From: Gelidibacter japonicus
Lineage (GTDB): Bacteria; Bacteroidota; Bacteroidia; Flavobacteriales; Flavobacteriaceae
NCBI RefSeq assembly: GCF_010725055.1
Contig: NZ_BJKB01000006.1
Location: 62,001 to 126,000, forward strand
Direction of reading: 5' to 3'
DNA length: 64,000 nucleotides
A model generated the notes under the pieces. It saw only the letters and a program-made list of their open reading frames with translations. It made no database searches and was not told where the DNA came from. The translations under genes and the position numbers were made by a program. Shown here one piece after another: positions 52,331 to 62,719 of the stretch (position 1 is its first letter; each line of letters opens with the position of its first letter).

Positions 52331-52837
52331 TTATTCTTTTCTAAACTGTTTAGTTATTTCATAAAGTGCAATATTAGTGGCCTGTACAACATTCATACTA
52401 CTGTTTTGACCAAACATATCGATGTGAATAATATGATCAGATAATTTTAAGCAAGCTTCAGAAATACCAAAATTCTCATCACCAATAAGTAATACTATCG
52501 GTTGATTGGTGTTCAGTTTCATGTGAGTCAGAGAGGTGCTATTATCTGTGATTTCTAAAGCGATAATTTGGTAACCCAAGTTTTTAAGGTTTTTTAAAGC
52601 TTCTTCCGAATTCTCACACCATTCGAAGTTGACATATTTTTCAGTAGCTCTTGAGGTTTTTGCCATCTTTCTTCCAAAAGGAATGGGATTGCCAGAGAAG
52701 ATTAACTTCTCAATTCCAAACGCATCAGCAGTTCTAAACAAACTTCCAATATTGGCAGCATTGCTCACATTATCGCATATCAAGGTTATGGGAAAGGTGT
52801 GTTGTTTGAAATTTGAATTGTAATGGGTGAGCTGCAT
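52331..52837 (-). CDS. SpoU/TrmH-family RNA methyltransferase
   Basis: 168 residues with the three SPOUT motifs in order. These are NVSNAANIGSLFRTADAFG near 24-42, LLIGDENFGISEACL near 113-128, and SSMNVVQATNIALYEI near 148-163. The trefoil-knot domain is complete and no extra RNA-binding domain is present, as in TrmL. It should 2'-O-methylate tRNA or rRNA. The target cannot be read by eye. It is monocistronic. Confidence 0.88.
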   Translation of the reverse strand: MQLTHYNSNFKQHTFPITLICDNVSNAANIGSLFRTADAFGIEKLIFSGNPIPFGRKMAKTSRATEKYVNFEWCENSEEALKNLKNLGYQIIALEITDNSTSLTHMKLNTNQPIVLLIGDENFGISEACLKLSDHIIHIDMFGQNSSMNVVQATNIALYEITKQFRKE

Positions 52838-53020
52838 AAAGATTGGAGATTGTTGATTAACGATTATTGATTTTGTGTATTTGAATCTGCTTTTTCGGTA
52901 TGTGTTAACTTATCAGGATGTACCTCTAAGCAAATGGATTGATGAGTTACGATTTACGATTAAAGATTGCTATTCATAATGATAAACAATAACCCTTTAT
53001 TGCTGATTTGTGTTTCTGAA

Positions 53021-53044
53021 ACCCGCCTGAACAGATGGGCAGGT
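53021..53044. repeat. GC-rich imperfect palindromic element, copy 2
   Basis: ACCCGCC and GGGCAGGT arms flank TGAACAGAT; the arms pair with one mismatch. The first ten bases match the element at 4515 exactly. It lies between two minus-strand genes and is followed on the + strand by a GGTTTTTGAAAACC inverted repeat. A REP-like dispersed repeat or terminator-like function is possible. Confidence 0.5.
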
Positions 53045-53080
53045 TGGTTTTTGAAAACCTTTAAATAGTTCAAAAGCTAC

Positions 53081-53749
53081 TTAGTTTTCAAAAACATACT
53101 TCATAATATTGGCCCCCATTTTCAACGCTTTTTCCCGGACTTCAAAAGGGTCATTATGGACTTCTTCATCTTCCCAGCCGTTTCCTAAATCAGTTTCATA
53201 AGTAAAGAGCAACACCAATCTATCGTTCTCAAAAATACCAAATGCCTGAGGGCGTTTGCCATCATGCTCATGGATTTTAGGCAATCCCTCAGGGAATTTA
53301 AAGGCGGTACTAAAAATGGGATGCGTCTTTGGCAATTCTACCAATTCCTTATTCGGAAACAATTTTTTGAGTTCTTTTACCAAGTAAGGCTCCATGCCAT
53401 AATTGTCATCAATATGTAAAAATCCACCGGAAAAAAGATAGTTTCTTAAATTTTCAATATCGTTCTCACTGAAAAACACGTTGCCATGTCCTGTCATATG
53501 TATAAAAGGAAATTGAAAAATATCAGGACTATCAGGCTCTACGGTTTGTGGTCTGGGATTGATTTTAGTATTGATGTGGAGATTACAATACGAAATTAAA
53601 TTGGGCAAGGAGGTAGGGTTGGCATACCAATCGCCACCCCCTTTATACTTTAATACGGCAATTTCTTGTGCATAAGTTGAAACTGATAGGCACATAGCAA
53701 ATACCAAAAGCGAAGCAAATTGTCTTAATATTTTCAAATGGAATGTCAT
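53081..53749 (-). CDS. DUF4159 domain exported protein
   Basis: 222 residues with a signal peptide (about 1-27). The body has the DUF4159 pattern: KYKGGGDWYANPTSLPNLI, then FPFIHMTGHGNVFFSE, NYLFSGGFLHIDDNYG, and the ending VREKALKMGANIMKYV. The fold resembles class I glutamine amidotransferase-like domains, without an obvious catalytic Cys. Such proteins are periplasmic, and DUF4159 genes often accompany MoxR/AAA operons; that context is absent here. The function is unknown. Confidence 0.85.
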   Translation of the reverse strand: MTFHLKILRQFASLLVFAMCLSVSTYAQEIAVLKYKGGGDWYANPTSLPNLISYCNLHINTKINPRPQTVEPDSPDIFQFPFIHMTGHGNVFFSENDIENLRNYLFSGGFLHIDDNYGMEPYLVKELKKLFPNKELVELPKTHPIFSTAFKFPEGLPKIHEHDGKRPQAFGIFENDRLVLLFTYETDLGNGWEDEEVHNDPFEVREKALKMGANIMKYVFEN

Positions 53750-54159
53750 CTGTCAAAAGTATAAATAAAAATAGTGATACCGTAAAACATTAAAAAGATT
53801 GGTTCAAAATTAAACTAGTGCGATATCGCGGAATTCAGTTTTCATTTTTAAAAAGTGAAAAACAAGAAACCAATATGTAATGACCCCTCATCGTCTCTAT
53901 CTACAAGATTATTGTCTATTAATACAGCACTTTTATAGAGCTATTAGTATCAAGAGCGGTGAACAGTATTCATGCTTTTTTGATATAAGGATATTTCAGA
54001 AAAGCATAGCGTGACGTCATCTTATTAGAATCATAGAGATTAAAAAATTTCAGCTCCATAGGGGCGACATAAATTGACATAAGAAAACGAATGGTTAAAT
54101 AGAGGTTGTTTTACTAAAGCGATATTAATCAAGAATATATAGCATTCTATATAAAGCTT
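53750..54159. other. 410-bp intergenic region with one small inverted repeat
   Basis: It is AT-rich and no frame looks coding. A GCTCC-ATA-GGGGC hairpin at 54053-54065 sits in the context TTTCAGCTCCATAGGGGCGACAT, similar to short intergenic hairpins I recall from other Bacteroidota genomes. The promoter of the DUF4159 gene should lie at the left side but is not evident. Confidence 0.45.
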
Positions 54160-54864
54160 TTATTCATTTGTAAAAGCAATGCTATGGCACGCTACAATGG
54201 CTGCTGTTTCTGTACGCAAACGCGTATTTCCTAAGCTCACAGGTTGGAATCCTAAAGATAGGGCAGCCTTGATTTCATCAGGACTGAAATCGCCTTCAGG
54301 ACCAATCAAAACGAGCACATCTGTATGAGATTGTAATGCGTTTTTTAAGGAAACACGTTCGGTTTCTTCACAATGTGCAATAAACTTCTGGCCGTTGAAG
54401 GGTTGATTTATAAAGTCATTAAATGATATCGCTTCCTGTAATTCTGGCAAATAACGGTGTAATGATTGTTTCATTGCCGCTTGAAGGATTTTTTCAAATC
54501 GGTCAGTTTTAATGACTTTTCGTTCGCTGTGTTCGCAAATAATGGGCGTTATAGTGTCCACGCCAATCTCAGTCGCCTTTTCTAAAAACCATTCGTAACG
54601 ATCGTTCATTTTTGTAGGAGCTACCGCTAAATGGACTTTGTAGTTTCCGACAGGTACAAACGATTTGGAAATTATGGATGCCACACAGTTTTTTATATCT
54701 GCAAGTGTAATTTCAGCAACAAACATCCAACCTTTTCCATTGGTGATTTGGAGCTGGTCGCCATTAGTTTTTCGAAGCACCTTCACAATATGTCGGCTTT
54801 CATCTTTTGAAAAGTCAATCTGCGTGGTGCTTTCGTCAATATTTGGATTATAGAAAAGCTGCAT
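54160..54864 (-). CDS. rsmE: 16S rRNA (uracil(1498)-N(3))-methyltransferase
   Basis: 234 residues. An N-terminal PUA-like region (about 1-65) with SRHIVKVLRKTNGDQLQITN precedes the SPOUT domain. The knot motifs are VLVLIGPEGDFSPDEI near 181-196 and SLGNTRLRTETAAIVACHSI near 211-230, which are RsmE signatures. It methylates N3 of U1498 in 16S rRNA. It is 12 bp downstream of tsaD, so the two translation-related genes are probably one transcript. Confidence 0.95.
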   Translation of the reverse strand: MQLFYNPNIDESTTQIDFSKDESRHIVKVLRKTNGDQLQITNGKGWMFVAEITLADIKNCVASIISKSFVPVGNYKVHLAVAPTKMNDRYEWFLEKATEIGVDTITPIICEHSERKVIKTDRFEKILQAAMKQSLHRYLPELQEAISFNDFINQPFNGQKFIAHCEETERVSLKNALQSHTDVLVLIGPEGDFSPDEIKAALSLGFQPVSLGNTRLRTETAAIVACHSIAFTNE

Positions 54865-54876
54865 TGCGGTGTTGAT

Positions 54877-55899
54877 TTAAATTTTAAGTCGAGACGAAGC
54901 CATGACGTTCTGTTGTGCAAAATTACCCTCAAGAAATTTCAAATATCCAACAATAGCAATCATTGCCGCATTATCTGTTGTGAATTCAAACTTAGGCACA
55001 TAGGTGGTCCATCCAAATTTTGCCTCTCCATCTTTCAGGGCTTGTCTAATGCCCGAATTGGCTGAAACACCGCCCCCAATAGCAATATGTTTGATACCGG
55101 TTTGCTTCGAGGCAAGTTTCAATTTATCAACCAAAATACCGATGATTGTATATTGTATGGAGGCGCAAATATCATTCAGGTTCTCCTCAATAAAATTCGG
55201 ATTGGCTTTGGTCTCCTTCTGGATAAAATAAAGAATGCCCGTTTTTAATCCTGAAAAGCTAAAATCCAGTCCCTCCACTTTCGGTTTGGTGAATTTAAAT
55301 GCCTTAGGATTGCCCAATTTTGCGCGTTTGTCAATCTCAGGGCCTGCTGGATAGCCTAAACCCAAGATTTTGCCACTTTTATCAAAAGCCTCGCCCACAG
55401 CATCATCGATCGTTTCTCCAATGACTTCCATGTCAAAATGAGAATGGACCTTCACTATTTGTGTATGTCCTCCAGAAATGGTCATCGCCAAAAAAGGAAA
55501 AGGCGGTTTTTTAAACCCATCCTCATCAATAAAATGGGCTAAAATATGCGCTTGCATATGGTTGACATCAATTAAAGGAATGTTCAGTCCGTAGGCCATT
55601 GATTTAGCAAACGAGGTGCCAACCAATAAAGAACCCATTAAACCAGGCCCACGTGTGAACGCGATGGCGCTGAGCTGTTTCTTGTCCACGTTGGCGCGTT
55701 TTAAGGCTTGTTGAACCACTGGAACAATGTTTTGCTGATGTGCCCGCGAGGCCAATTCTGGCACAACGCCACCATAAGCTTCATGGATGCTTTGACCTGC
55801 CACAACATTGCTCAGGATTTTCCCGTTAAGCATTACAGAAGCAGCGGTATCGTCGCAAGACGACTCAATTGCAAGAATATAAATATTTTGTGTTGCCAT
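54877..55899 (-). CDS. tsaD: tRNA N6-adenosine threonylcarbamoyltransferase
   Basis: 340 residues of the Kae1/TsaD family. IESSCDDTAASV near 11-22 is the phosphate loop, the metal-binding His pair is H114 and H118 in VNHMQAHILAHF, then SGGHTQIV and GGGVSANSGIR follow, and the C-terminal CD-x-AAM motif appears as FTTDNAAMIA. With TsaB, TsaC and TsaE it makes t6A37 in ANN-decoding tRNAs. It is divergent from tamB, an arrangement common in Bacteroidota. Confidence 0.97.
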   Translation of the reverse strand: MATQNIYILAIESSCDDTAASVMLNGKILSNVVAGQSIHEAYGGVVPELASRAHQQNIVPVVQQALKRANVDKKQLSAIAFTRGPGLMGSLLVGTSFAKSMAYGLNIPLIDVNHMQAHILAHFIDEDGFKKPPFPFLAMTISGGHTQIVKVHSHFDMEVIGETIDDAVGEAFDKSGKILGLGYPAGPEIDKRAKLGNPKAFKFTKPKVEGLDFSFSGLKTGILYFIQKETKANPNFIEENLNDICASIQYTIIGILVDKLKLASKQTGIKHIAIGGGVSANSGIRQALKDGEAKFGWTTYVPKFEFTTDNAAMIAIVGYLKFLEGNFAQQNVMASSRLKI

Positions 55900-56008
55900 T
55901 AGTAAGAATTAGGCACAATAATTGTTAATTTTGGCTTCAAAGTTATAACTTTTAAAACTCATCAAAAAACTTTTAAAAATAGCATCCAAAATTGTAGCAA
56001 TAATCATA

Positions 56009-59000
56009 TTGCTATTCATCATTTTGGTGCTGATTCTCTCTATTCCGCCCATACAAACATTTTTGGGAAAAAAAGTGACCAAACGCATCAATGATGATTA
56101 CGGCACGCATATTTATATCAACAAAGTGGGCCTTCGGTTTAACGGTGATGTGGAGCTTAAAGGGATATATATTGAAGATTATAAGCAAGATACCCTAATA
56201 GGTATCGAAGCATTGAATACGTCCATACGGAATTACAGAAATCTTTATAATAACAAATTGACATTTGGAGATATTGATGTCATAGGCTTGACTTTTAATA
56301 TCAGAACTTATTTGGGCGAAGACCAAACCAATTTGGATGTGTTTGTGGCAAGGTTCGAAGAGGATAATCCGAGGCCCGATAAAAGTGGGTTTTTGTTATC
56401 TTCAAGTGATGTATCCATTTATGGAAGTACGTTCAGGATGATCAATGACAATAAGGAGACCCCCAAAGTTCTTGAGTTTAACAATCTTAATTTAAATGCT
56501 ACCAATTTCTTGATTAATGGTAGCGATGTGAGTGCGCGAATTAACACGCTTACCTTTAGGGACAGTAGGGGCTTGACCATAAAAAATATGGTTACTGAAT
56601 TTGAGTACACCTTGGATCATATGACCTTTGCCAATCTTTCGATAAAAACACCGAAATCTTTTCTGAATGGCGATTTGACCTTCAAATACAATCGAGAAGA
56701 GTTGCAGGATTTTACCAATAAGGTTGAAGTTGTTGCATCGTTTAAGGATTCTGATGTGATGCTTAACGAATTGAATACCTTTTACAACGAATTTGGTGTT
56801 GAAGATCATGCTAAATTTAGTGTGAGTTTGAGTGGTACACTTAATGATTTGACCATGATGAACCTCAGGCTCAATACCAGCAGTCAGACAAAGGTGTATG
56901 GTGATATCAATTTTAAGAACTTATTTAATGTTGAGCCGAACACTTTTGAAATGGATGGCGATTTCAGTAATCTCTCATCCAACTACTACGATTTAAAGTC
57001 GCTCATGCCCAACATTTTAGGTGCTTCAATACCGAGCATATTTTCTAAACTGGGGGGATTTACCATTTATGGAAAAACAAAGATCACATCCACTGATATT
57101 GTTGCCGATTTAAAGATCAACACGGCACTTGGACATATTGAGTCCGATTTGAATTTATTGCGGTTTAACGATATTGACAATGCCAGCTATAAAGGAACCG
57201 TGGTTTTTGAAGAATTTGATCTCGGAGAAATTGTTAATGATCCAAACATAAAGGCAACTACATTTGACCTTGAGGTGAATGGGAAAGGTTTCACATTAGA
57301 AAACTTAAACACCAATATCAAGGGGCATGTTTTTAATCTTAATTATAATAACTACGACTATAAAAACATTGATATTTCAGGCCAGCTGGGAAATAAGATT
57401 TTCAATGGTGATTTAATCTCACATGATGAAAATTTAAAATTCAAATTCAAGGGATTGGCCGATATGTCAGCACAAGTCAGCGCATTGGATTTTACCGCAG
57501 AAGTAGAATATGCCAATTTAAGAGCCCTCAATTTTGTGACAAAAGATAGTATAGCAATCTTCAAGGGCGATATTATCATGGATATGGATGGATCGTCTAT
57601 TGATGATGCGTTTGGAACACTTACTTTTAATAACACTACTTATATCAATCAAAATGACTCCTACTTTTTTGATGATTTCGAAATCACTTCTAGATTTGTT
57701 GATAAAGAACGTATTGTAGAGATCAATTCCCCTGATATTATTGAAGGACAGGTTAGTGGGATTTTTAAGTTCAAGGATATTGGCAGATTGGTCGAAAATT
57801 CAATAGGAAGTATTTACACCAACTATGTTCCGCATAAAGTTGAAAATGATCAATATCTCGACTTCAATTTTACCATATACAATAAAATTGTGGAGGTGTT
57901 CTATCATGATCTGGAGCTTGGCAAGAATACATTTGTAAAGGGACGGATTGAAAGTGACCGACACGGATTTAATTTGACTTTTAAATCGCCTAAAATTAAA
58001 CTGTTTGACTATTTCGCGAATGACATCCAGGTAAAAATAGACAATGGCAATCCTCTTTTCAATACGTTCATAGAGATAGATTCTATCAACACTAAATTCT
58101 ACAATGTATCAAAATTCAATCTTATCAACGTTACGGTCAGGGATACACTATTTATCAAATCTGAATTCAATGGGGGCAAGAATAATAATGACCAGTACAA
58201 TTTGAGTTTGTTTTACACTATTGACGAAGACAATAAATCGGTTGTAGGGTTTAAAAAATCAGAAATTATCATTAAGGACAATGAGTGGGTCATAAATCAA
58301 CAAAAGAATCAGCTCAATAAAGTTGCTTTTGACCGAAGTTTTAAGGAATTTGATATTTCTGAGGTTGTTTTCAGTCATAAAGATGAAGAAATCCAATTGT
58401 CAGGAGCTCTACGAGATTCGACCTATAAGGATATTAAGCTCAGATTCATGGACGTGGACCTCAACAAAGTGACACCTACCCTTGATAGCATTAGCTTTGG
58501 GGGCATCTTGAACGGAAATTTGGACATTCTTCAACAAAATGGAATATATGTGCCTGATTCAGATGTGAGTATAGAAAAATTCATGTTTAATGACTATATG
58601 TTGGGCGATTTACGGGCGGATATCGTGGGTAACCAATCGCTCACCAATTATACGGTCGATTTATTCTTAAGGAACGACAATCTGAAATCATTGGACATTA
58701 CGGGCAATATAGACGTTAGCGCCACCAACTCCAATATCGATTTGGATGTTGAATTTCGTGAATTTGATTTAGAGCCGCTCAATGTGTTTGGGGCTGACGT
58801 CATCACCAATATCCGTGGATTGGCATCGGGAGACGTTAAAGTTTCTGGAGACATTAAAAAACCTCAGATTGATGGCCAGTTGATTTTGGACAATGCCGGA
58901 TTGGCCATACCTTATCTGAATGTTGATTATGCCTTCGATTTTGATACAGAAGTCACTTTAAAAGACCAACGGTTCCTTTTTAATGATGTGGTGCTTACTG

Positions 59001-60415
59001 ATTCAGAATTCTTTTCGAAAGCGACATTGAATGGTTTCTTGTCGCATCAAAATTTTTCTGATTGGAGACTAGGATTGGATATTGATACCAATAGGTTATT
59101 GGTTTTAAATACTGATGATGCTGAAGATGCCTTGTATTATGGTACTGCTTTTATGAATGGCACAGCAAGTATTTTCGGGCCAACAGATCAACTGGTAATT
59201 GAAGTAGATGGCAGTACTGCACAAGGTACCGTTTTTAAAATTCCATTAAATGATGTTGAAAGTTTCGGGGACAACTCCTATATACATTTTTTAAGCCCTG
59301 AAGAAAAAGCTGCCCGATTAAAAGGTGAAACCATTACTGAAACGCAGGTCAAAGGTTTGGAGCTGAAATTCGACTTGAATGTCAACCAAAATGCGGATAT
59401 CGAGATTGTGATCGACAGAAATTCTGGAAGTACGATCCAAGGTAGTGGGGAGGGCAACCTCCTGTTTGAAATCAACACGAACGGTAAGTTTAAAATGTGG
59501 GGTGACTTTTCGGTATTTAAGGGTATTTATAATTTTTCTTATGGTGGTTTGATTCAGAAAAACCTGGTGGTTGAACCAGGAGGAAGTATCATTTGGGAAG
59601 GCGATGCGTTAAAGGCACAAATCAATTTAAAGGCCATCTACAAAACAGAAGCCAACCCTTCCGTTTTGCTCGATAACCCAATCAATAGAAGTATTCCGGT
59701 AAATGTAGAAATAGATCTAACGGGCCAATTGGAACAGCCCACACCAGACTTCAACTTAACATTCCCAAATGCGAGTTCTACCGTAAGGTCTGAGTTGGAA
59801 TACCGACTTGAAACTAAGGAGAGTAGAGAGAACCAAGCGTTATTTTTATTGGCCACAGGTTCTTTTGCCAGTGAAATCAGTCTGGGGCAGCAAGCATATG
59901 GTACTATCGCGGACCGGGTAAACAGTTTGTTTAACGACTTATTGTCCAGTGATGACGACAAACTTAAATTAGGTCTCAACTTTCAGGCCGGTGAACAAAC
60001 GCCAGATTACCGATCAGATGATCGATTGGGTTTGACATTGAGTACAAAAATTAGTGATCGGGTCCTGTTCAACGGGAAAGTAGGAGTGCCAATTGGTGGT
60101 GTCAATGAGACGGTTATTGCCGGAGATGCTGAAATAGAATTACTCTTGAATGAGGACGGAACCCTATCGGCCAAATTTTTTAACAGAGAAAACAATATTC
60201 GGAATTTTGGTGAGGAAATTGGATATACCCAAGGAGTTGGTTTATCTTATAATGTCGAATTTGATACCTTTAGGGAATTGCTAAGAATCATTTTTTCGGG
60301 AAAGAATCGAAAGGACAAAAAGACCGTTGAAACTAAAAATGTGGGTATAAGAGAAGAAAATCCACTTCCTGAATATTTGAAAATGAAGAAAAAAAAGAGT
60401 AAAGAGGAGAATTAG
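56009..60415 (+). CDS. tamB: TamB-like translocation/assembly module protein
   Basis: At least 1468 residues, with one N-terminal membrane helix and then a very long beta-rich region ending in the DUF490/TamB domain (about 1000-1400; GTVFKIPLND, GEGNLLFEINTNGKF, LEYRLETKES). TamB-like proteins form hydrophobic grooves that bridge inner and outer membranes and move phospholipids or assist outer-membrane assembly. The start is uncertain: TTG 56009 falls inside the hydrophobic helix, while the usual basic head (KLIKKLLK) is encoded from about 55955, where no ATG, GTG or TTG exists in frame after the TAA at 55946. The real start may be a rare codon there. Confidence 0.88.
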   Translation: MLFIILVLILSIPPIQTFLGKKVTKRINDDYGTHIYINKVGLRFNGDVELKGIYIEDYKQDTLIGIEALNTSIRNYRNLYNNKLTFGDIDVIGLTFNIRTYLGEDQTNLDVFVARFEEDNPRPDKSGFLLSSSDVSIYGSTFRMINDNKETPKVLEFNNLNLNATNFLINGSDVSARINTLTFRDSRGLTIKNMVTEFEYTLDHMTFANLSIKTPKSFLNGDLTFKYNREELQDFTNKVEVVASFKDSDVMLNELNTFYNEFGVEDHAKFSVSLSGTLNDLTMMNLRLNTSSQTKVYGDINFKNLFNVEPNTFEMDGDFSNLSSNYYDLKSLMPNILGASIPSIFSKLGGFTIYGKTKITSTDIVADLKINTALGHIESDLNLLRFNDIDNASYKGTVVFEEFDLGEIVNDPNIKATTFDLEVNGKGFTLENLNTNIKGHVFNLNYNNYDYKNIDISGQLGNKIFNGDLISHDENLKFKFKGLADMSAQVSALDFTAEVEYANLRALNFVTKDSIAIFKGDIIMDMDGSSIDDAFGTLTFNNTTYINQNDSYFFDDFEITSRFVDKERIVEINSPDIIEGQVSGIFKFKDIGRLVENSIGSIYTNYVPHKVENDQYLDFNFTIYNKIVEVFYHDLELGKNTFVKGRIESDRHGFNLTFKSPKIKLFDYFANDIQVKIDNGNPLFNTFIEIDSINTKFYNVSKFNLINVTVRDTLFIKSEFNGGKNNNDQYNLSLFYTIDEDNKSVVGFKKSEIIIKDNEWVINQQKNQLNKVAFDRSFKEFDISEVVFSHKDEEIQLSGALRDSTYKDIKLRFMDVDLNKVTPTLDSISFGGILNGNLDILQQNGIYVPDSDVSIEKFMFNDYMLGDLRADIVGNQSLTNYTVDLFLRNDNLKSLDITGNIDVSATNSNIDLDVEFREFDLEPLNVFGADVITNIRGLASGDVKVSGDIKKPQIDGQLILDNAGLAIPYLNVDYAFDFDTEVTLKDQRFLFNDVVLTDSEFFSKATLNGFLSHQNFSDWRLGLDIDTNRLLVLNTDDAEDALYYGTAFMNGTASIFGPTDQLVIEVDGSTAQGTVFKIPLNDVESFGDNSYIHFLSPEEKAARLKGETITETQVKGLELKFDLNVNQNADIEIVIDRNSGSTIQGSGEGNLLFEINTNGKFKMWGDFSVFKGIYNFSYGGLIQKNLVVEPGGSIIWEGDALKAQINLKAIYKTEANPSVLLDNPINRSIPVNVEIDLTGQLEQPTPDFNLTFPNASSTVRSELEYRLETKESRENQALFLLATGSFASEISLGQQAYGTIADRVNSLFNDLLSSDDDKLKLGLNFQAGEQTPDYRSDDRLGLTLSTKISDRVLFNGKVGVPIGGVNETVIAGDAEIELLLNEDGTLSAKFFNRENNIRNFGEEIGYTQGVGLSYNVEFDTFRELLRIIFSGKNRKDKKTVETKNVGIREENPLPEYLKMKKKKSKEEN

Positions 60416-60549
60416 ACCAACTGATTTTACACAATTTCAATTTAGTTATTAACGAAATCGATTGAATTTAACATTGCCCGGTAAAATATCATAAATCCCG
60501 TCTTTTTTATAGTTTTTGTTTAGTAATTTTACTTCCCTAAAAGAATTAA

Positions 60550-61536
60550 ATGTCAAAAAATATAAAAAAAATTGGGGTGATGACTTCGGGAGGGGACGCT
60601 CCTGGGATGAATGCTGCCATTCGTTCCGTAGTTAGAACCTGTGCCTACCACAATGTAGAATGTGTAGGTATTTATCGTGGCTATGAAGGTATTATGGAGG
60701 GTGATTTTAAGCCAATGGATGCTCGTAGCGTAAAAGGAATCATCAACAAGGGCGGTACCGTTCTTAAATCTGCTCGCTCAAAACAATTCAGAACGCCCGA
60801 AGGACGAAAAATCGCTCATGAACAACTCAAAAAAGCCGAAATAGATGCATTGGTAGTCATTGGTGGTGATGGAACATTTAATGGCGGATTGGTTTTCAAC
60901 AAAGAGTATGAATTCCCGATTATTGGAATTCCGTGTACCATAGACAATGATATTTTCGGCACCACACATACTATCGGGTTTGATACAGCCTTAAATACTG
61001 TTGTTGATTGCATAGATAAGATACGAGACACTGCAAGTTCTCACAATCGTTTGTTTTTTGTGGAAGTTATGGGGCGTGACGTAGGCCATATCGCATTGAA
61101 TGCGGGGGTTGGTGCAGGTGCAGAAGAGATTTTGATTCCCGAGGAGAATTTGGGCCTTGACCGCTTATTGGAATCGTTGCACAGAAGTAAACGTTCAGGC
61201 AAGTCGTCAAGTATTGTAGTGGTAGCCGAAGGAGATAAAATTGGAAAAAACGTTTTTGAGTTGAAAGACTATGTAGAAGCCAATATGGATGAATATGATG
61301 TGAGGGTTTCTGTTTTGGGCCATATGCAACGTGGTGGTTCACCTTCATGTTTTGATAGGGTATTGGCGAGTAGAATGGGCGTGAAAGCAGTGGAAACGCT
61401 GTTGGAAGGAAAAACCAATTATATGGTTGGTCTACTCAATGAAAAAATGGAATTAACCCACCTTAGAGAGGCAGTCAAAGGAAAATCAAAAATTGATAGG
61501 GAGTTGCTGCGCGTCTCAGAAATTATGACCACTTAA
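60550..61536 (+). CDS. pfkA: ATP-dependent 6-phosphofructokinase
   Basis: 328 residues. TSGGDAPGMNAAIRSVV near 13-29 and GGDGTFNGG near 104-112 form the ATP site; PCTIDNDIFGTTHTIGFDTA carries the catalytic Asp pair, and VEVMGRDVGHIALNAG and GHMQRGGSPS bind substrate. GGDGT has the Gly typical of ATP-dependent rather than PPi-dependent enzymes. It commits fructose 6-phosphate to glycolysis. It is followed 102 bp later by gap, so two glycolytic genes are adjacent. Confidence 0.96.
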   Translation: MSKNIKKIGVMTSGGDAPGMNAAIRSVVRTCAYHNVECVGIYRGYEGIMEGDFKPMDARSVKGIINKGGTVLKSARSKQFRTPEGRKIAHEQLKKAEIDALVVIGGDGTFNGGLVFNKEYEFPIIGIPCTIDNDIFGTTHTIGFDTALNTVVDCIDKIRDTASSHNRLFFVEVMGRDVGHIALNAGVGAGAEEILIPEENLGLDRLLESLHRSKRSGKSSSIVVVAEGDKIGKNVFELKDYVEANMDEYDVRVSVLGHMQRGGSPSCFDRVLASRMGVKAVETLLEGKTNYMVGLLNEKMELTHLREAVKGKSKIDRELLRVSEIMTT

Positions 61537-61632
61537 AATGGTGACCGCTTACAAGTTGCCGTATGGCATGGTATCGTTTTGTAAAGTGGGCCGATTTAAA
61601 AAACAAGAATAAATAATATTAATAAATAATAA

Positions 61633-62640
<1,008 letters not shown>

Positions 62641-62652
62641 TTAACCCATATC

Positions 62653-62706
62653 AATCCGTATAAGTTCGCTATATTTAAATAGATTTAAGCTTATACGGAT
62701 TTTTTC
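62653..62706 (+). terminator. Intrinsic terminator after gap
   Basis: AATCCGTATAAG (62653-62664) pairs perfectly with CTTATACGGATT (62690-62701) around a 25-base AT-rich loop, followed by T5. Confidence 0.88.
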
Positions 62707-62719
62707 ATTCAATAAACAC

